A DNA stretch of 64,000 nucleotides from Ectothiorhodospira shaposhnikovii. GTDB lineage: Bacteria; Pseudomonadota; Gammaproteobacteria; Ectothiorhodospirales; Ectothiorhodospiraceae. The stretch lies in contig NZ_JAJMLZ010000006.1 of the NCBI RefSeq assembly GCF_022227765.1, positions 1 to 64,000 on the forward strand, given 5' to 3'. Both the position numbers and the translations under genes were made by a program. Every line of letters begins with the position of its first letter. The first letter of the stretch is position 1. Positions 33,448-42,948 of the stretch are shown in pieces. Below the pieces are notes generated by a model. It worked only from the letters and a program-made list of their open reading frames with translations, did not search any database and was not told where the DNA came from.

Positions 33448-34944
33448 ATGGCACAGACCCCCTCCGCCGACGTCGACCGCAGTCGTACTCAGGTCGCGCC
33501 CTCCGAGCAGTACAACTACGACATCGTCAAGAAATTCGCCATCATGTCCATCGTCTGGGGCGTGCTTGGCATGGGGGTGGGGGTCTGGATCGCCTCGCAG
33601 CTCGCCTTTCCTTTCCTGAACTTCGACATCCCGCAGATCACCTTCGGCCGCTTCCGGCCGGTGCATACCACCCTGGTGATCTTCGGCTTCGGCGGCAACG
33701 CCCTTTTCGCCACGTCCTACTACATCGTGCAGCGAACCTGCCAGGCCCGGCTCTACGGGCCGAAACTGGCGGAATTCACCTTCTGGGGCTGGAACCTGGC
33801 GGTGGCGCTGGGGGTGATCACCTACATGCTGGGCTACACCCAGGGACGGGAGTACGCCGAGTTCACCTGGCAGATCGACCTGCTCATCACCGTGGTCTGG
33901 GTGGCCTATTTCCTGGTCTACCTGATGACCCTGCTGCGCCGGTCCCAACCCCATATCTATGTGGCCAACTGGTTCTTCATGGCCTTCATCCTGGCCACCG
34001 CCATCCTGCATATCTTCAACAACCTGGCGATCCCGGTGAGCCTGTTCAGCCTGGAGTCCTATTCCCTGTTCTCCGGGGTGCAGGATGCCATGACCCAGTG
34101 GTGGTACGGCCATAACGCGGTGGGCTTCTTCCTCACCGCCGCCTTCCTGGGGATGATGTACTACTTCGTGCCCAAGCAGGCGGGCAGGCCCATCTATTCC
34201 TATCGGCTGTCCATCGTCCACTTCTGGGCCCTGGTGTTCCTGTACATGTGGGTGGGGGCGCACCACCTGCACTGGACGGCCCTGCCGGACTGGGTTTCCA
34301 CCCTGGCGGCCACCTTCTCCATCCTGCTGCTGCTGCCCTCCTGGGGCGGGATGATCAACGGCATCATGACCCTCTCCGGGGCCTGGCACAAACTGCGCAC
34401 CGATCCCATCATGCTGTTCCTCATCACCTCCCTGTCGTTCTACGGCATGGCCACCTTCGAGGGGCCGATGATGTCCCTCAAGAGCGTGAATGCCCTGTCC
34501 CATTACACCGACTGGACCGTGGGCCACGTGCATTCCGGTGCCCTGGGTTGGGTGGCCATGATCACCTTCGGCTCCATGTATCACCTGATCCCGCGGCTGT
34601 GGGATACCCAGCTCTACAGCATCCGTCTGGTCTACGTGCACTTCTTCCTGGCCACCATCGGTATCGTGCTCTACATCACCGCCATGTGGGTGGCGGGGAT
34701 CGGGCAGGGCCTGATGCTGCGGGCCTTCGATGAGTACGGCAATCTCTCCTACACCTTCATCGAGACGGTGGTGTTTCTCCATCAGCCCTATGTGGTCCGT
34801 GCCCTGGGTGGCGGGCTCTTCCTGGCCGGGATGCTGCTGATGGCATACAACATCTACAAGACCATCGAGCCGGTCAGGCGGGAGGCGGCCCGGCAGGTCG
34901 CGTCCGGTCGTACCGAAACGACGGCATCCGCCTCGCGGGCCTGA
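33448..34944 (+). CDS. ccoN: cbb3-type cytochrome c oxidase subunit I
   Basis: 498 residues with twelve or so membrane segments. Conserved histidines include [36 protein letters not shown] and [12 protein letters not shown], which hold the low-spin haem b, CuB and the high-spin haem b3. Reduces oxygen to water at the high-affinity site and pumps protons across the inner membrane. It heads the cco operon; ccoO follows after 18 bp. Length is slightly above the family mean, from an extended N-terminus. Confidence 0.97.
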   Translation: MAQTPSADVDRSRTQVAPSEQYNYDIVKKFAIMSIVWGVLGMGVGVWIASQLAFPFLNFDIPQITFGRFRPVHTTLVIFGFGGNALFATSYYIVQRTCQARLYGPKLAEFTFWGWNLAVALGVITYMLGYTQGREYAEFTWQIDLLITVVWVAYFLVYLMTLLRRSQPHIYVANWFFMAFILATAILHIFNNLAIPVSLFSLESYSLFSGVQDAMTQWWYGHNAVGFFLTAAFLGMMYYFVPKQAGRPIYSYRLSIVHFWALVFLYMWVGAHHLHWTALPDWVSTLAATFSILLLLPSWGGMINGIMTLSGAWHKLRTDPIMLFLITSLSFYGMATFEGPMMSLKSVNALSHYTDWTVGHVHSGALGWVAMITFGSMYHLIPRLWDTQLYSIRLVYVHFFLATIGIVLYITAMWVAGIGQGLMLRAFDEYGNLSYTFIETVVFLHQPYVVRALGGGLFLAGMLLMAYNIYKTIEPVRREAARQVASGRTETTASASRA

Positions 34945-34962
34945 CGGGGGAGCTGCACAGTC

Positions 34963-35697
34963 ATGAAACATGAAACCATAGAAACCAATGCCGGCCTGCT
35001 GATCGCGTTGACCCTGGTGGTGATCAGCATCGGGGGGCTGGTGGAGATCGTGCCCCTGTTCTACATCGACGATACCGTGGAGGAGGTGGAAGGGGTGCGT
35101 CCCTACACGCCGCTGGAACTGCGGGGCCGGGATCTCTATGTGCGTGAAGGCTGTTACACCTGTCACTCCCAGATGATCCGTCCGTTCCGGGACGAGATGC
35201 TGCGTTACGGGCATTACTCCCTGGCGGCGGAGTCCATGTATGACCATCCCTTCCAGTGGGGTTCCAAGCGCACCGGCCCGGACCTGGCCCGGGTGGGGGG
35301 CAAGTATTCCAACGACTGGCATGTGCGCCATCTGATCGACCCCCGTGCCGTGGTGCCCGAATCCATCATGCCCGGGTATCCGTGGCTGGCGCGCCGGGAT
35401 CTGCGCTATGACGACATCGAACGGCGCATGCGCGCCCTGCGCATCGCCGGGGTGCCGTATTCCCTGACCGAGGAGGAGTTCGCCGCCAACGTGGAGCGCT
35501 TCGGCGAGGAAACGGCCCGGCAGCTGGACATTACCCGCGCCCGGGAGAATCTGGAGGCCCAGGCCCGTCGCGGCAACTATGACGGGGACCCTTCCCGGAT
35601 CACGGAGATGGATGCCATGGTGGCCTATCTGCAGATGTTGGGGACCCTGGTGGACTTCACCCGGTATGACGAAGGGTACTTCGTGGAATTCAGGTAG
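34963..35697 (+). CDS. ccoO: cbb3-type cytochrome c oxidase subunit II, monohaem
   Basis: 244 residues. One N-terminal membrane segment ([20 protein letters not shown]) is followed by a c-type haem site CYTCHSQ (C64, C67, H68). The methionine ligand is likely in the [10 protein letters not shown] block. The segment [20 protein letters not shown] is the CcoO signature. It passes electrons from CcoP to CcoN. It is cotranscribed with ccoN and ccoQ. Confidence 0.97.
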   Translation: MKHETIETNAGLLIALTLVVISIGGLVEIVPLFYIDDTVEEVEGVRPYTPLELRGRDLYVREGCYTCHSQMIRPFRDEMLRYGHYSLAAESMYDHPFQWGSKRTGPDLARVGGKYSNDWHVRHLIDPRAVVPESIMPGYPWLARRDLRYDDIERRMRALRIAGVPYSLTEEEFAANVERFGEETARQLDITRARENLEAQARRGNYDGDPSRITEMDAMVAYLQMLGTLVDFTRYDEGYFVEFR

Positions 35698-35712
35698 TTT
35701 TCGGGAGTTCTT

Positions 35713-35910
35713 ATGGATCTCTGGTATTGGATCACGGATCTCAATAACAGCAAGATGGTGGCCCTGCTGCTGTTCTTCAGCACCTTCGTCGGCATCTTGA
35801 TTTATCTGTTTTCCAGCCGCAAGCGGTCGGAGCGGCTGGAGTCCTACCGGTTCATTCCCTTTGACGACGATGAACCGGATCAAAAGCGCCAAGACGGGAA
35901 ACACTCATGA
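35713..35910 (+). CDS. ccoQ: cbb3-type oxidase small subunit CcoQ
   Basis: 65 residues: one membrane helix (MVALLLFFSTFVGILIYLFS) and a charged cytoplasmic tail with SYRFIPFDDDEP. CcoQ stabilises the core complex. It lies 15 bp after ccoO and overlaps ccoP by 4 bases. Confidence 0.9.
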   Translation: MDLWYWITDLNNSKMVALLLFFSTFVGILIYLFSSRKRSERLESYRFIPFDDDEPDQKRQDGKHS

Positions 35911-36851
35911 ACGAGCCCGGACACGAGCAGCAGTCGGCCCCCGGCAAGCCGGGGGAAGTGGAGACCACCGGCCATGTCTGGGATGGTGACCTGCGCGAGT
36001 ACAACAATCCCTTGCCCCGCTGGTGGCTGTGGAGCTTCTATGCCACGGTGGTGTTTTCCCTGATTTACTGGCTGCTGTATCCCGCCTGGCCCATCGCCGG
36101 CACGTATACCAAGGGGGTTGCCTGGATCAACTACGAGGTGGAGGGCGAGCCCCAGCGCAGTCATTGGAACAGTCGGGCCCTGCTGTTGCGGGATATGCAG
36201 ACCGGTGACGCGGCGGTGCGCCAGCGGGAGTTCCTGCAGGTGATCGCCGAGGCCGACCATGACACGGTGTTGTCCGATACGGACATGCTGGCGTTCGTGA
36301 ATTCCTATGCCCGGGGGATCTTCGGTGACTTCTGTGCCGCCTGCCATCAGACCGGCGGGGCGGGCATCATCGGTCTGTATCCGAATCTGGCGGACGATAA
36401 TTGGCACTGGGGCGGGACCATCCAGGCCATCGAACAGACCATTACCCGGGGGCGGATGGGCTACATGCCTCCTTATCGTGAAACCTTCGATGACCAGCAG
36501 GCCGACGCGGTGGCCGCCTATGTGCTGAGTCTGGCCGGGCACGAGGGCGGGGACCCGGAGCAGGTATCCCTGGGCGGGGCCATCTTCCAGGGTTACGAGG
36601 GCGGTTGTTATGCCTGTCATGGCCGCGAGGGGTTGGGCCTCAAGTCTCAGGGGGCGCCGAATCTGACCAACGACATCTGGCAGAACATCGATGTGACGGG
36701 CGCGCAAAGTCATGCCGAGCGTCAGGCCCTGGTCCGGGATCTGATCCTGCGCGGGGTACAACGGGAGATGCCCGCCTTCGGTGATCGCCTGTCCCCGGCG
36801 GAGATCCGGGTGCTGGCCACCTATGTGCATCAGTTGGGCGGGGGGCTTTAA
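35907..36851 (+). CDS. ccoP: cbb3-type cytochrome c oxidase subunit III, dihaem
   Basis: 314 residues. The N-terminus HVWDGDLREYNNPLPRWWLW is the conserved CcoP start, and is followed by a membrane helix. Two haem c sites are CAACH (C143-H147) and CYACH (C234-H238), each in a cytochrome c domain. It receives electrons from soluble cytochromes c. Translationally coupled to ccoQ. Confidence 0.97.
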   Translation: MNEPGHEQQSAPGKPGEVETTGHVWDGDLREYNNPLPRWWLWSFYATVVFSLIYWLLYPAWPIAGTYTKGVAWINYEVEGEPQRSHWNSRALLLRDMQTGDAAVRQREFLQVIAEADHDTVLSDTDMLAFVNSYARGIFGDFCAACHQTGGAGIIGLYPNLADDNWHWGGTIQAIEQTITRGRMGYMPPYRETFDDQQADAVAAYVLSLAGHEGGDPEQVSLGGAIFQGYEGGCYACHGREGLGLKSQGAPNLTNDIWQNIDVTGAQSHAERQALVRDLILRGVQREMPAFGDRLSPAEIRVLATYVHQLGGGL

Positions 36852-36869
36852 ACGCGGTATGGAGATGCA

Positions 36870-38264
36870 ATGTCCGAGCAATACCAGGCCCGTATTCCCA
36901 TCTATCCACGCAGTGTCAAGGGTCGTTTTCGCAACCTGAAATGGGCCGTTCTGGCCCTGGCCTACGGGGTGTTCTTCCTGTTGCCCTGGCTCCGCTGGGA
37001 ACGGGCATTCGGGCCTGACCAGGCGGTGCTGTTCGACATCCCCGGCAGACGTTTCTACCTCTTCGATCTGCTGGTGCATCCCCAGGACATCTTCTGGCTG
37101 GCGGCGGTGCTCATCATCCTGGCCCTGTTGCTGTTCATGGTCACCGGGCTGGCGGGACGGGTGTTCTGCGGCTATTTCTGTTTCCAGACCCTGTGGACCG
37201 ACGTGTTCATGGCCATCGAGCGGGCCATCCAGGGTGACCGGGGGGCGCGGATGCGTCTGGACCGGTCGGGCTGGACGGCGGGGCGACTCCTGAAAAAGGG
37301 GGCAACCCACGCGGTCTGGCTGGGGGTGGCCTTTCTCACCGGGCTGACCTTCACCCTGTATTGGGCCGACGCACCCGCCCTGGCGGCGGCCTTTTTCACC
37401 GGGCAGGCCCCCTTTGCCGCCTATGCGACCACCGGGTTGCTCACCCTGACCACCTGGCTGCTGGCCGGGGTGCTCCGGGAGCAGGTGTGCACTTACATGT
37501 GTCCCTATGCCCGGTTCCAGAGCGTGATGTTCGACCGGGACACCCTCATCATTTCCTATGACCGGGATCGGGGGGAGGGCACCGCGGGTCGGGCCACGTT
37601 GCGGGGCGGTGGCCGTGACCTTGCCGCGCGCAGGGAGGGCGGGGTGGGTGACTGCATCGACTGTGATTACTGTGTGCAGGTGTGTCCGGTGGGGATCGAT
37701 ATTCGGGATGGCCTGCAGTATCAGTGCATCCACTGCGCCCTGTGCGTGGATGCCTGTGATGCGGTGATGGATCGTCTCAAATGGCCCCGGGGGTTGGTGC
37801 GGTACACCTCCGAGCATGCCCTGGCGGGCCAGCGGACCCGTCTGCTCAAGCCCAAGACCCTGGGTTACGGGGTGCCGCTGTTGCTGATCACCCTGCTGCT
37901 GGCGTGGGGGGTGGCCCATCAGGCGCCGCTGGATGCCTCGGTGAGTCAGGTCCGTCAGCCGCTGTTCGTGCGTCTGTCGGACGGTTCGATCCAGAACAGT
38001 TACGAGATCAAGGTGAACAACAAGACCCAATATCCCATGACCCTGGAGGTACGGGTGTCGGGGTTGGACGGGGCGGTGCTGGACATGGGCCGGATCGAAC
38101 AGGTGACGCTGATGCCGGAGCATCGGACCACGTTGCTGGCCCGGGTGCGTTATCAGGCCCCGCCGGGGGCGGCGCGTCAGCAGGCGCTGGTGTTCGAGCT
38201 GGTGCCGGTGATGCCGGAGGGTCTGGACCCGGTGCTGGTGGGGTCGCAGTTCATACTGAGATAG
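36870..38264 (+). CDS. ccoG: Cytochrome c oxidase accessory protein CcoG (FixG/RdxA)
   Basis: 464 residues with about five membrane segments. Two [4Fe-4S] sites are seen: CDYCVQVCPVG and CIHCALCVDAC, plus the conserved FCGYFCFQTLWTDVF and CTYMCPYARFQ. The C-terminal part is a periplasmic Ig-like domain. CcoG reduces Cu(II) for delivery to the oxidase. It follows ccoP by 18 bp. Confidence 0.95.
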   Translation: MSEQYQARIPIYPRSVKGRFRNLKWAVLALAYGVFFLLPWLRWERAFGPDQAVLFDIPGRRFYLFDLLVHPQDIFWLAAVLIILALLLFMVTGLAGRVFCGYFCFQTLWTDVFMAIERAIQGDRGARMRLDRSGWTAGRLLKKGATHAVWLGVAFLTGLTFTLYWADAPALAAAFFTGQAPFAAYATTGLLTLTTWLLAGVLREQVCTYMCPYARFQSVMFDRDTLIISYDRDRGEGTAGRATLRGGGRDLAARREGGVGDCIDCDYCVQVCPVGIDIRDGLQYQCIHCALCVDACDAVMDRLKWPRGLVRYTSEHALAGQRTRLLKPKTLGYGVPLLLITLLLAWGVAHQAPLDASVSQVRQPLFVRLSDGSIQNSYEIKVNNKTQYPMTLEVRVSGLDGAVLDMGRIEQVTLMPEHRTTLLARVRYQAPPGAARQQALVFELVPVMPEGLDPVLVGSQFILR

Positions 38265-38285
38265 GTTTTAACCGGAGACACGATC

Positions 38286-39113
38286 ATGGATTCACTCGTC
38301 CTCAGCCTGGGTCTTGGCGTCGGCGCCGCCATGGTGCTGTTCTTCATCCTCTACCGCTTCACCCGGCTGCGGGCCTATCAGGTGTCCCTCACGGTGCTGG
38401 CGGCGGTGCTGTTGGTGTTCATCCCCGTCTCCATTGTGTTCTGGCCCGGCGCCGATGTCTTCGCCATCCATCTGGCCCTCTACGTGATCACCCCCTATGG
38501 CCTGGGCATCATCATGTCCCAGCTGGAAAACCAGAAGGCCCGCGACAGCCGGCAGGCTGGTCGGCTGCGCATCCACTGGGCACCCGCCACCATCGTCGGC
38601 TTCTTCATCGTCATCGCCACCGTCAACGGCATCCTCGTGACCCTGGCCCACCAGGGCATGCCCAGCGGCATGGTGGGACGGCTCCTGCCCGAACCTCGCA
38701 GCGGCGCCGAGCAGGTGACGTCGTTCTTTCCCGGCACCGCCGCCCACATCTCCCACAAGAACCAGGCCCTGGCCCAGAAATACATGGAACAGGCCCGGAT
38801 CCAGGCCGAGCGGGGCTGGCAGGTGCGTCAGGGCTGGCTGGAGGCCCCGCGTCTGGACAAGGACAGCATCTTTCAGGTGAAGGTCACGGACCGTACCGGC
38901 GCCCCGATCAGCCGAGCCCAGGTGATGGGGGAGTTCATGCGCCCCTCCGATGAACGCCTGGATCAGCCGTTTCAGATGACCGAGATCGGTCCCGGTCTGT
39001 ATCAGGCCCAGTTGCGCTTTCCCGCCCCCGGCCGCTGGGATCTGCTTTTGCAGGTCCGCCAAGGGGAAAACCTGCACGAACAGCGCGGCGTGACCTCGGT
39101 GCGTGAAGGGTGA
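38286..39113 (+). CDS. FixH-family (CcoH) protein with an extended membrane domain
   Basis: 275 residues, longer than the usual 150-170 of FixH/CcoH. The first 120 residues contain three membrane segments (AAMVLFFILYRFTR, VSLTVLAAVLLVFIPVSIVF, IVGFFIVIATVNGILVTL). The C-terminal domain has the FixH pattern VKVTDRTGAPISRAQV and GLYQAQLRFPAPGRWDL. FixH helps mature the oxidase with the copper ATPase; position between ccoG and ccoI fits. Its stop overlaps the ccoI start by 4 bases. Confidence 0.8.
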   Translation: MDSLVLSLGLGVGAAMVLFFILYRFTRLRAYQVSLTVLAAVLLVFIPVSIVFWPGADVFAIHLALYVITPYGLGIIMSQLENQKARDSRQAGRLRIHWAPATIVGFFIVIATVNGILVTLAHQGMPSGMVGRLLPEPRSGAEQVTSFFPGTAAHISHKNQALAQKYMEQARIQAERGWQVRQGWLEAPRLDKDSIFQVKVTDRTGAPISRAQVMGEFMRPSDERLDQPFQMTEIGPGLYQAQLRFPAPGRWDLLLQVRQGENLHEQRGVTSVREG

Positions 39114-41590
39114 ACGCAGTCCTGCAATCCACCCTGGAAGCCGACGCCCCGGGGGAGGCCCGGGACTGCTTTCATTGCGGCCTGCCGGTGCCCGCCGGCA
39201 GCGATTTCAGCCTGACCGTGGACGGCGAGATCCGGGGCTTCTGCTGCCCGGGCTGCCGTGCGGTGGCGGCGGCCATCATCGATGCCGGTCTGGGGGATTA
39301 TTACCGCCACCGCACGGAAAAGGCCGGCGCCCCGCCGGATCCCGCCGCGGCCCTGGATGCCCTGGCCCTCTACGACAGCGAGCAGGTACAGCGCAGTTTT
39401 GTGCATGTGACGCCGGGGAACCTGCGGGAGGCCTCGCTGATGCTGGAGGGTATTGTCTGTGCCGCCTGCGTCTGGCTGAGCGAACGCCATGTGCAGGCTT
39501 TGCCGGGGGTGGTGTCCTTTGCCGTGAACTATTCCACCCATCGCGCCCGGGTGCGATGGGATCAGAGCCGGATCAGCCTCAGTGCCATCCTTCGGGCCAT
39601 CACGGAGATCGGTTACCGGGCCCATCCGTTTGATCCCGGACGCCAGGAGGCGGTCTTTCGCAAGGAGCGGGACCGGGCCTTGCGGCGTCTGGCGGTGGCG
39701 GGCCTGGGGATGATGCAGGTGATGATGATCGCCGTGGCCCTGTGGCTGGGCCATGGGGTGCCCGGCCAGGAAGACATGATGCAGTTCCTGCGCTGGGTGG
39801 CCATGCTGGTGGCGGCACCGGTGGTGTTCTATGCTGGTGCCGGTTTCTTTGTGTCCGCCTGGCGGGACCTGCGCCGGCGACGCCTGGGAATGGACGTGCC
39901 GGTGGCCCTGGCCATCGGCTCTACCTTTTTCGCCAGTGTCTGGGCCACGGTGACCGGTCATCCGGAGCATGTGTATTTCGAGTCGGTGACCATGTTCGTG
40001 TTCTTCCTGCTCACCGGCCGCTATCTGGAGATGGCGGCCCGCCAGCGGGCGGGTCAGGCCACCGAATCCCTGGGGCGGCTGTTGCCGGCGGTGGCCACGC
40101 GCGTCGGGGACGACGGGGACGAGGAGGTGCCGGTGACCGAGCTGCTGCCCGGAGACCGGGTGCGGATCCGGCCCGGGGCACCGGTGCCGGCGGACGGCGT
40201 GGTGCTTTCGGGAACCTCCAGCGTGGACGAATCCCTGCTCACCGGCGAGAGCCTGCCCCGACGCCGGGCGACGGGGGATGCCCTGGTGGGCGGCACGGTG
40301 AATGTGGAAAGCCCCCTGGTGATGCGGGTGGCCAAGGTGGGTCAGGATACGGTGCTCTCGTCCATCCAGCGCCTGCTGGAGCGGGCGCAGACGGAAAAGC
40401 CCCCCATGGCCCTGCTGGCGGAACGGGGTACGGGTGGGTTCGTGGCGGCGGTCCTGTTGCTGACCCTGGTGACGGGCCTGGTGTGGTGGTTGTGGGTGGA
40501 TCCGGCTCGCGCCTTCTGGGTGATGGTGACCATGCTGGTGGTGAGCTGTCCGTGCGCCCTGGCCCTGGCCACCCCGGCGGCGATCACGGCGGCCACCGGG
40601 GCGTTGACCGGCCGCGGCCTGCTGACGGCCCGGGGTCAGGCCCTGGAACACCTGGCCGGGATCACGGATGTGGTGTTCGACAAGACCGGGACCCTGACCG
40701 AGGGGCGCCTGAGCCTGCGGAAGGTGGCGGTGCTGGGGGATGTGGATGAAGCCGGTTGCCTGGAATATGCCCGCATCCTGGAGGCCGGTTCCGAGCATCC
40801 GGTGGGGCGGGTGTTCCAGCGGGTCGGGTCGAGCGGCGGTCCGTCTTCGGTGGAGGCCGCCGGGGAGGTCCGTGCCCATCCCGGCCGGGGCATGGAAGGG
40901 GTGATCCGGGGCCGTCGGCTGCGCATCGGCGCGCCGGATTTTGTCCGTGAACTCGGCCCCGATACTCAGGATGACCCGCGTCTGGCCGAACAATGGCCCC
41001 ATGGGGGGCATGTGGTGCTGGGCGACGACCAGGGCCTGCTGGCGGCCTTCGTGCTGGAGGACCGCACCCGCCCGGACGCCCTGGAAGCCGTGGCGGGACT
41101 CAAGGCACGGGGCATCACCGTGCACCTGTTCTCCGGGGATGCCCCGGCGGCGGTGTCCTTTCTTGCCCGGCAACTGGGGATCGAGGATGCCCGGGGCGGG
41201 CTGTCCCCGGCGGACAAGCTGACGGCCCTGGAGGCGTTGCAGTCGGCGGGCCGGACGGTGGCCATGGTGGGGGACGGCGTCAATGATGCCCCGGTGCTGT
41301 CCAAGGCCCATGTATCGGTGGCCATGGCGGGCGGGACCCAGTTGGCCCAGTCGGGGGCGGACATGATCCTGTATCGGGATCAGCCCGGGGTACTGCCGGC
41401 CGGTCTGGACAAGGCCCGGGAGACGGTGGCCGTGATCCGGCAGAACATCCGCTGGGCCATCGGCTACAACGCCCTGGCGCTGCCGGTGGCGGCGGCGGGC
41501 CTGCTCACTCCCTGGCTGGCGGCCCTGGGGATGTCCCTGAGTTCGCTGCTGGTGGTGGTGAATGCACTACGGTTACGGGATTCGCGCTGA
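39110..41590 (+). CDS. ccoI: Copper-translocating P1B-type ATPase CcoI (FixI)
   Basis: 826 residues from GTG 39110. The N-terminus has a zinc-ribbon-like CFHCG and CCPGC pair followed by a heavy-metal domain (GIVCAACV). The transport motif is SCPCALALATP; the phosphorylation site is DKTGTLTEG; the hinge is GDGVNDAP. The arrangement of domains is that of FixI/CcoI, which moves copper across the inner membrane for CuB insertion in CcoN, rather than CopA. Start and stop overlap ccoH and ccoS. Confidence 0.95.
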   Translation: MNAVLQSTLEADAPGEARDCFHCGLPVPAGSDFSLTVDGEIRGFCCPGCRAVAAAIIDAGLGDYYRHRTEKAGAPPDPAAALDALALYDSEQVQRSFVHVTPGNLREASLMLEGIVCAACVWLSERHVQALPGVVSFAVNYSTHRARVRWDQSRISLSAILRAITEIGYRAHPFDPGRQEAVFRKERDRALRRLAVAGLGMMQVMMIAVALWLGHGVPGQEDMMQFLRWVAMLVAAPVVFYAGAGFFVSAWRDLRRRRLGMDVPVALAIGSTFFASVWATVTGHPEHVYFESVTMFVFFLLTGRYLEMAARQRAGQATESLGRLLPAVATRVGDDGDEEVPVTELLPGDRVRIRPGAPVPADGVVLSGTSSVDESLLTGESLPRRRATGDALVGGTVNVESPLVMRVAKVGQDTVLSSIQRLLERAQTEKPPMALLAERGTGGFVAAVLLLTLVTGLVWWLWVDPARAFWVMVTMLVVSCPCALALATPAAITAATGALTGRGLLTARGQALEHLAGITDVVFDKTGTLTEGRLSLRKVAVLGDVDEAGCLEYARILEAGSEHPVGRVFQRVGSSGGPSSVEAAGEVRAHPGRGMEGVIRGRRLRIGAPDFVRELGPDTQDDPRLAEQWPHGGHVVLGDDQGLLAAFVLEDRTRPDALEAVAGLKARGITVHLFSGDAPAAVSFLARQLGIEDARGGLSPADKLTALEALQSAGRTVAMVGDGVNDAPVLSKAHVSVAMAGGTQLAQSGADMILYRDQPGVLPAGLDKARETVAVIRQNIRWAIGYNALALPVAAAGLLTPWLAALGMSLSSLLVVVNALRLRDSR

Positions 41591-41787
41591 TGGAGATGCT
41601 CTACATTCTGATCCCCTTGGGGATGATTTTTCTCGGCCTGGCCCTGGTGGCGTTCCTGTGGACGGTGCGGTCCGGGCAATACGACGACATGGAGGGTCCG
41701 GCACACCGGATCCTCATGGATGACGATGATCCGCGGATTCCGCGCCGTCGTCGGGATGACAGACCCGGTTCCGGGGAGGGCGAGTGA
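41590..41787 (+). CDS. ccoS: cbb3-type oxidase assembly protein CcoS
   Basis: 65 residues: one helix (LIPLGMIFLGLALVAFLWTV) then RSGQYDDMEGPAHRILMDDD, the CcoS signature. CcoS is needed for cofactor insertion into CcoN. Its first base is the last base of the ccoI stop. Confidence 0.95.
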   Translation: MEMLYILIPLGMIFLGLALVAFLWTVRSGQYDDMEGPAHRILMDDDDPRIPRRRRDDRPGSGEGE

Positions 41788-41957
41788 TGAACAAGTTGAC
41801 GATGCACAAGTTGGCTGATTGGGGGCGGGCGCTGCGGCGTCTGCCGGTGCTGAATCACCCCATGTTCAGTTTTGACAATGCGGCCATGACGTTCATTGTG
41901 GCGCTGGTGGTGGTGTCCTGGCTGAGTTTTCTGTCCGTAATTCTGTTTGGGCGTTGA
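41787..41957 (+). CDS. Small membrane protein ending the cco operon
   Basis: 56 residues, starting at ATG 41787, which overlaps the ccoS stop by one base. The first 30 residues are basic and cytoplasmic (LADWGRALRRLPVLNHPMFS). One helix follows (TFIVALVVVSWLSFLSVILF). The overlap, a ribosome site (GGGGAGGG) inside ccoS and codon use like its neighbours argue that it is real. The function is unknown; an accessory or assembly role in the oxidase is inferred from position. Confidence 0.75.
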   Translation: MNKLTMHKLADWGRALRRLPVLNHPMFSFDNAAMTFIVALVVVSWLSFLSVILFGR

Positions 41958-41998
41958 GCCGGGGTTGGGGTGAGGGGGGCGGGAACTCTCCAACACGG

Positions 41999-42025
41999 TT
42001 AGCACTCCAACTTCGCGAGTGCTAA
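41999..42025 (+). promoter_or_regulatory. CIRCE operator upstream of rpoH
   Basis: TTAGCACTC (41999-42007), nine bases, GAGTGCTAA (42017-42025): an exact copy of the CIRCE inverted repeat bound by the HrcA repressor. It sits 41 bases before the rpoH ATG. A TTAGCA -35 (41999-42004) and an extended TGCTAAACT -10 (TAAACT at 42023-42028) with 18-bp spacing would be covered by the operator. Confidence 0.9.
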
Positions 42026-42066
42026 ACTCGCAGCATTCCGCTTGGAATTGGGGAGGACCGCAATCC

Positions 42067-42924
<858 letters not shown>

Positions 42925-42948
42925 CTCCCGCTTGGGTTCAGGGCATCC

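Noticed and set aside
33406-35904. An 832-codon minus-strand open frame opposite ccoN and ccoO
   Set aside because: It is antisense to two unmistakable genes, is rich in His, Gly and Pro, and has no recognisable domain. Long antisense frames are expected at this GC content. The same applies to 35880-38123, 39002-41311, 19745-21274 and 43926-45467.
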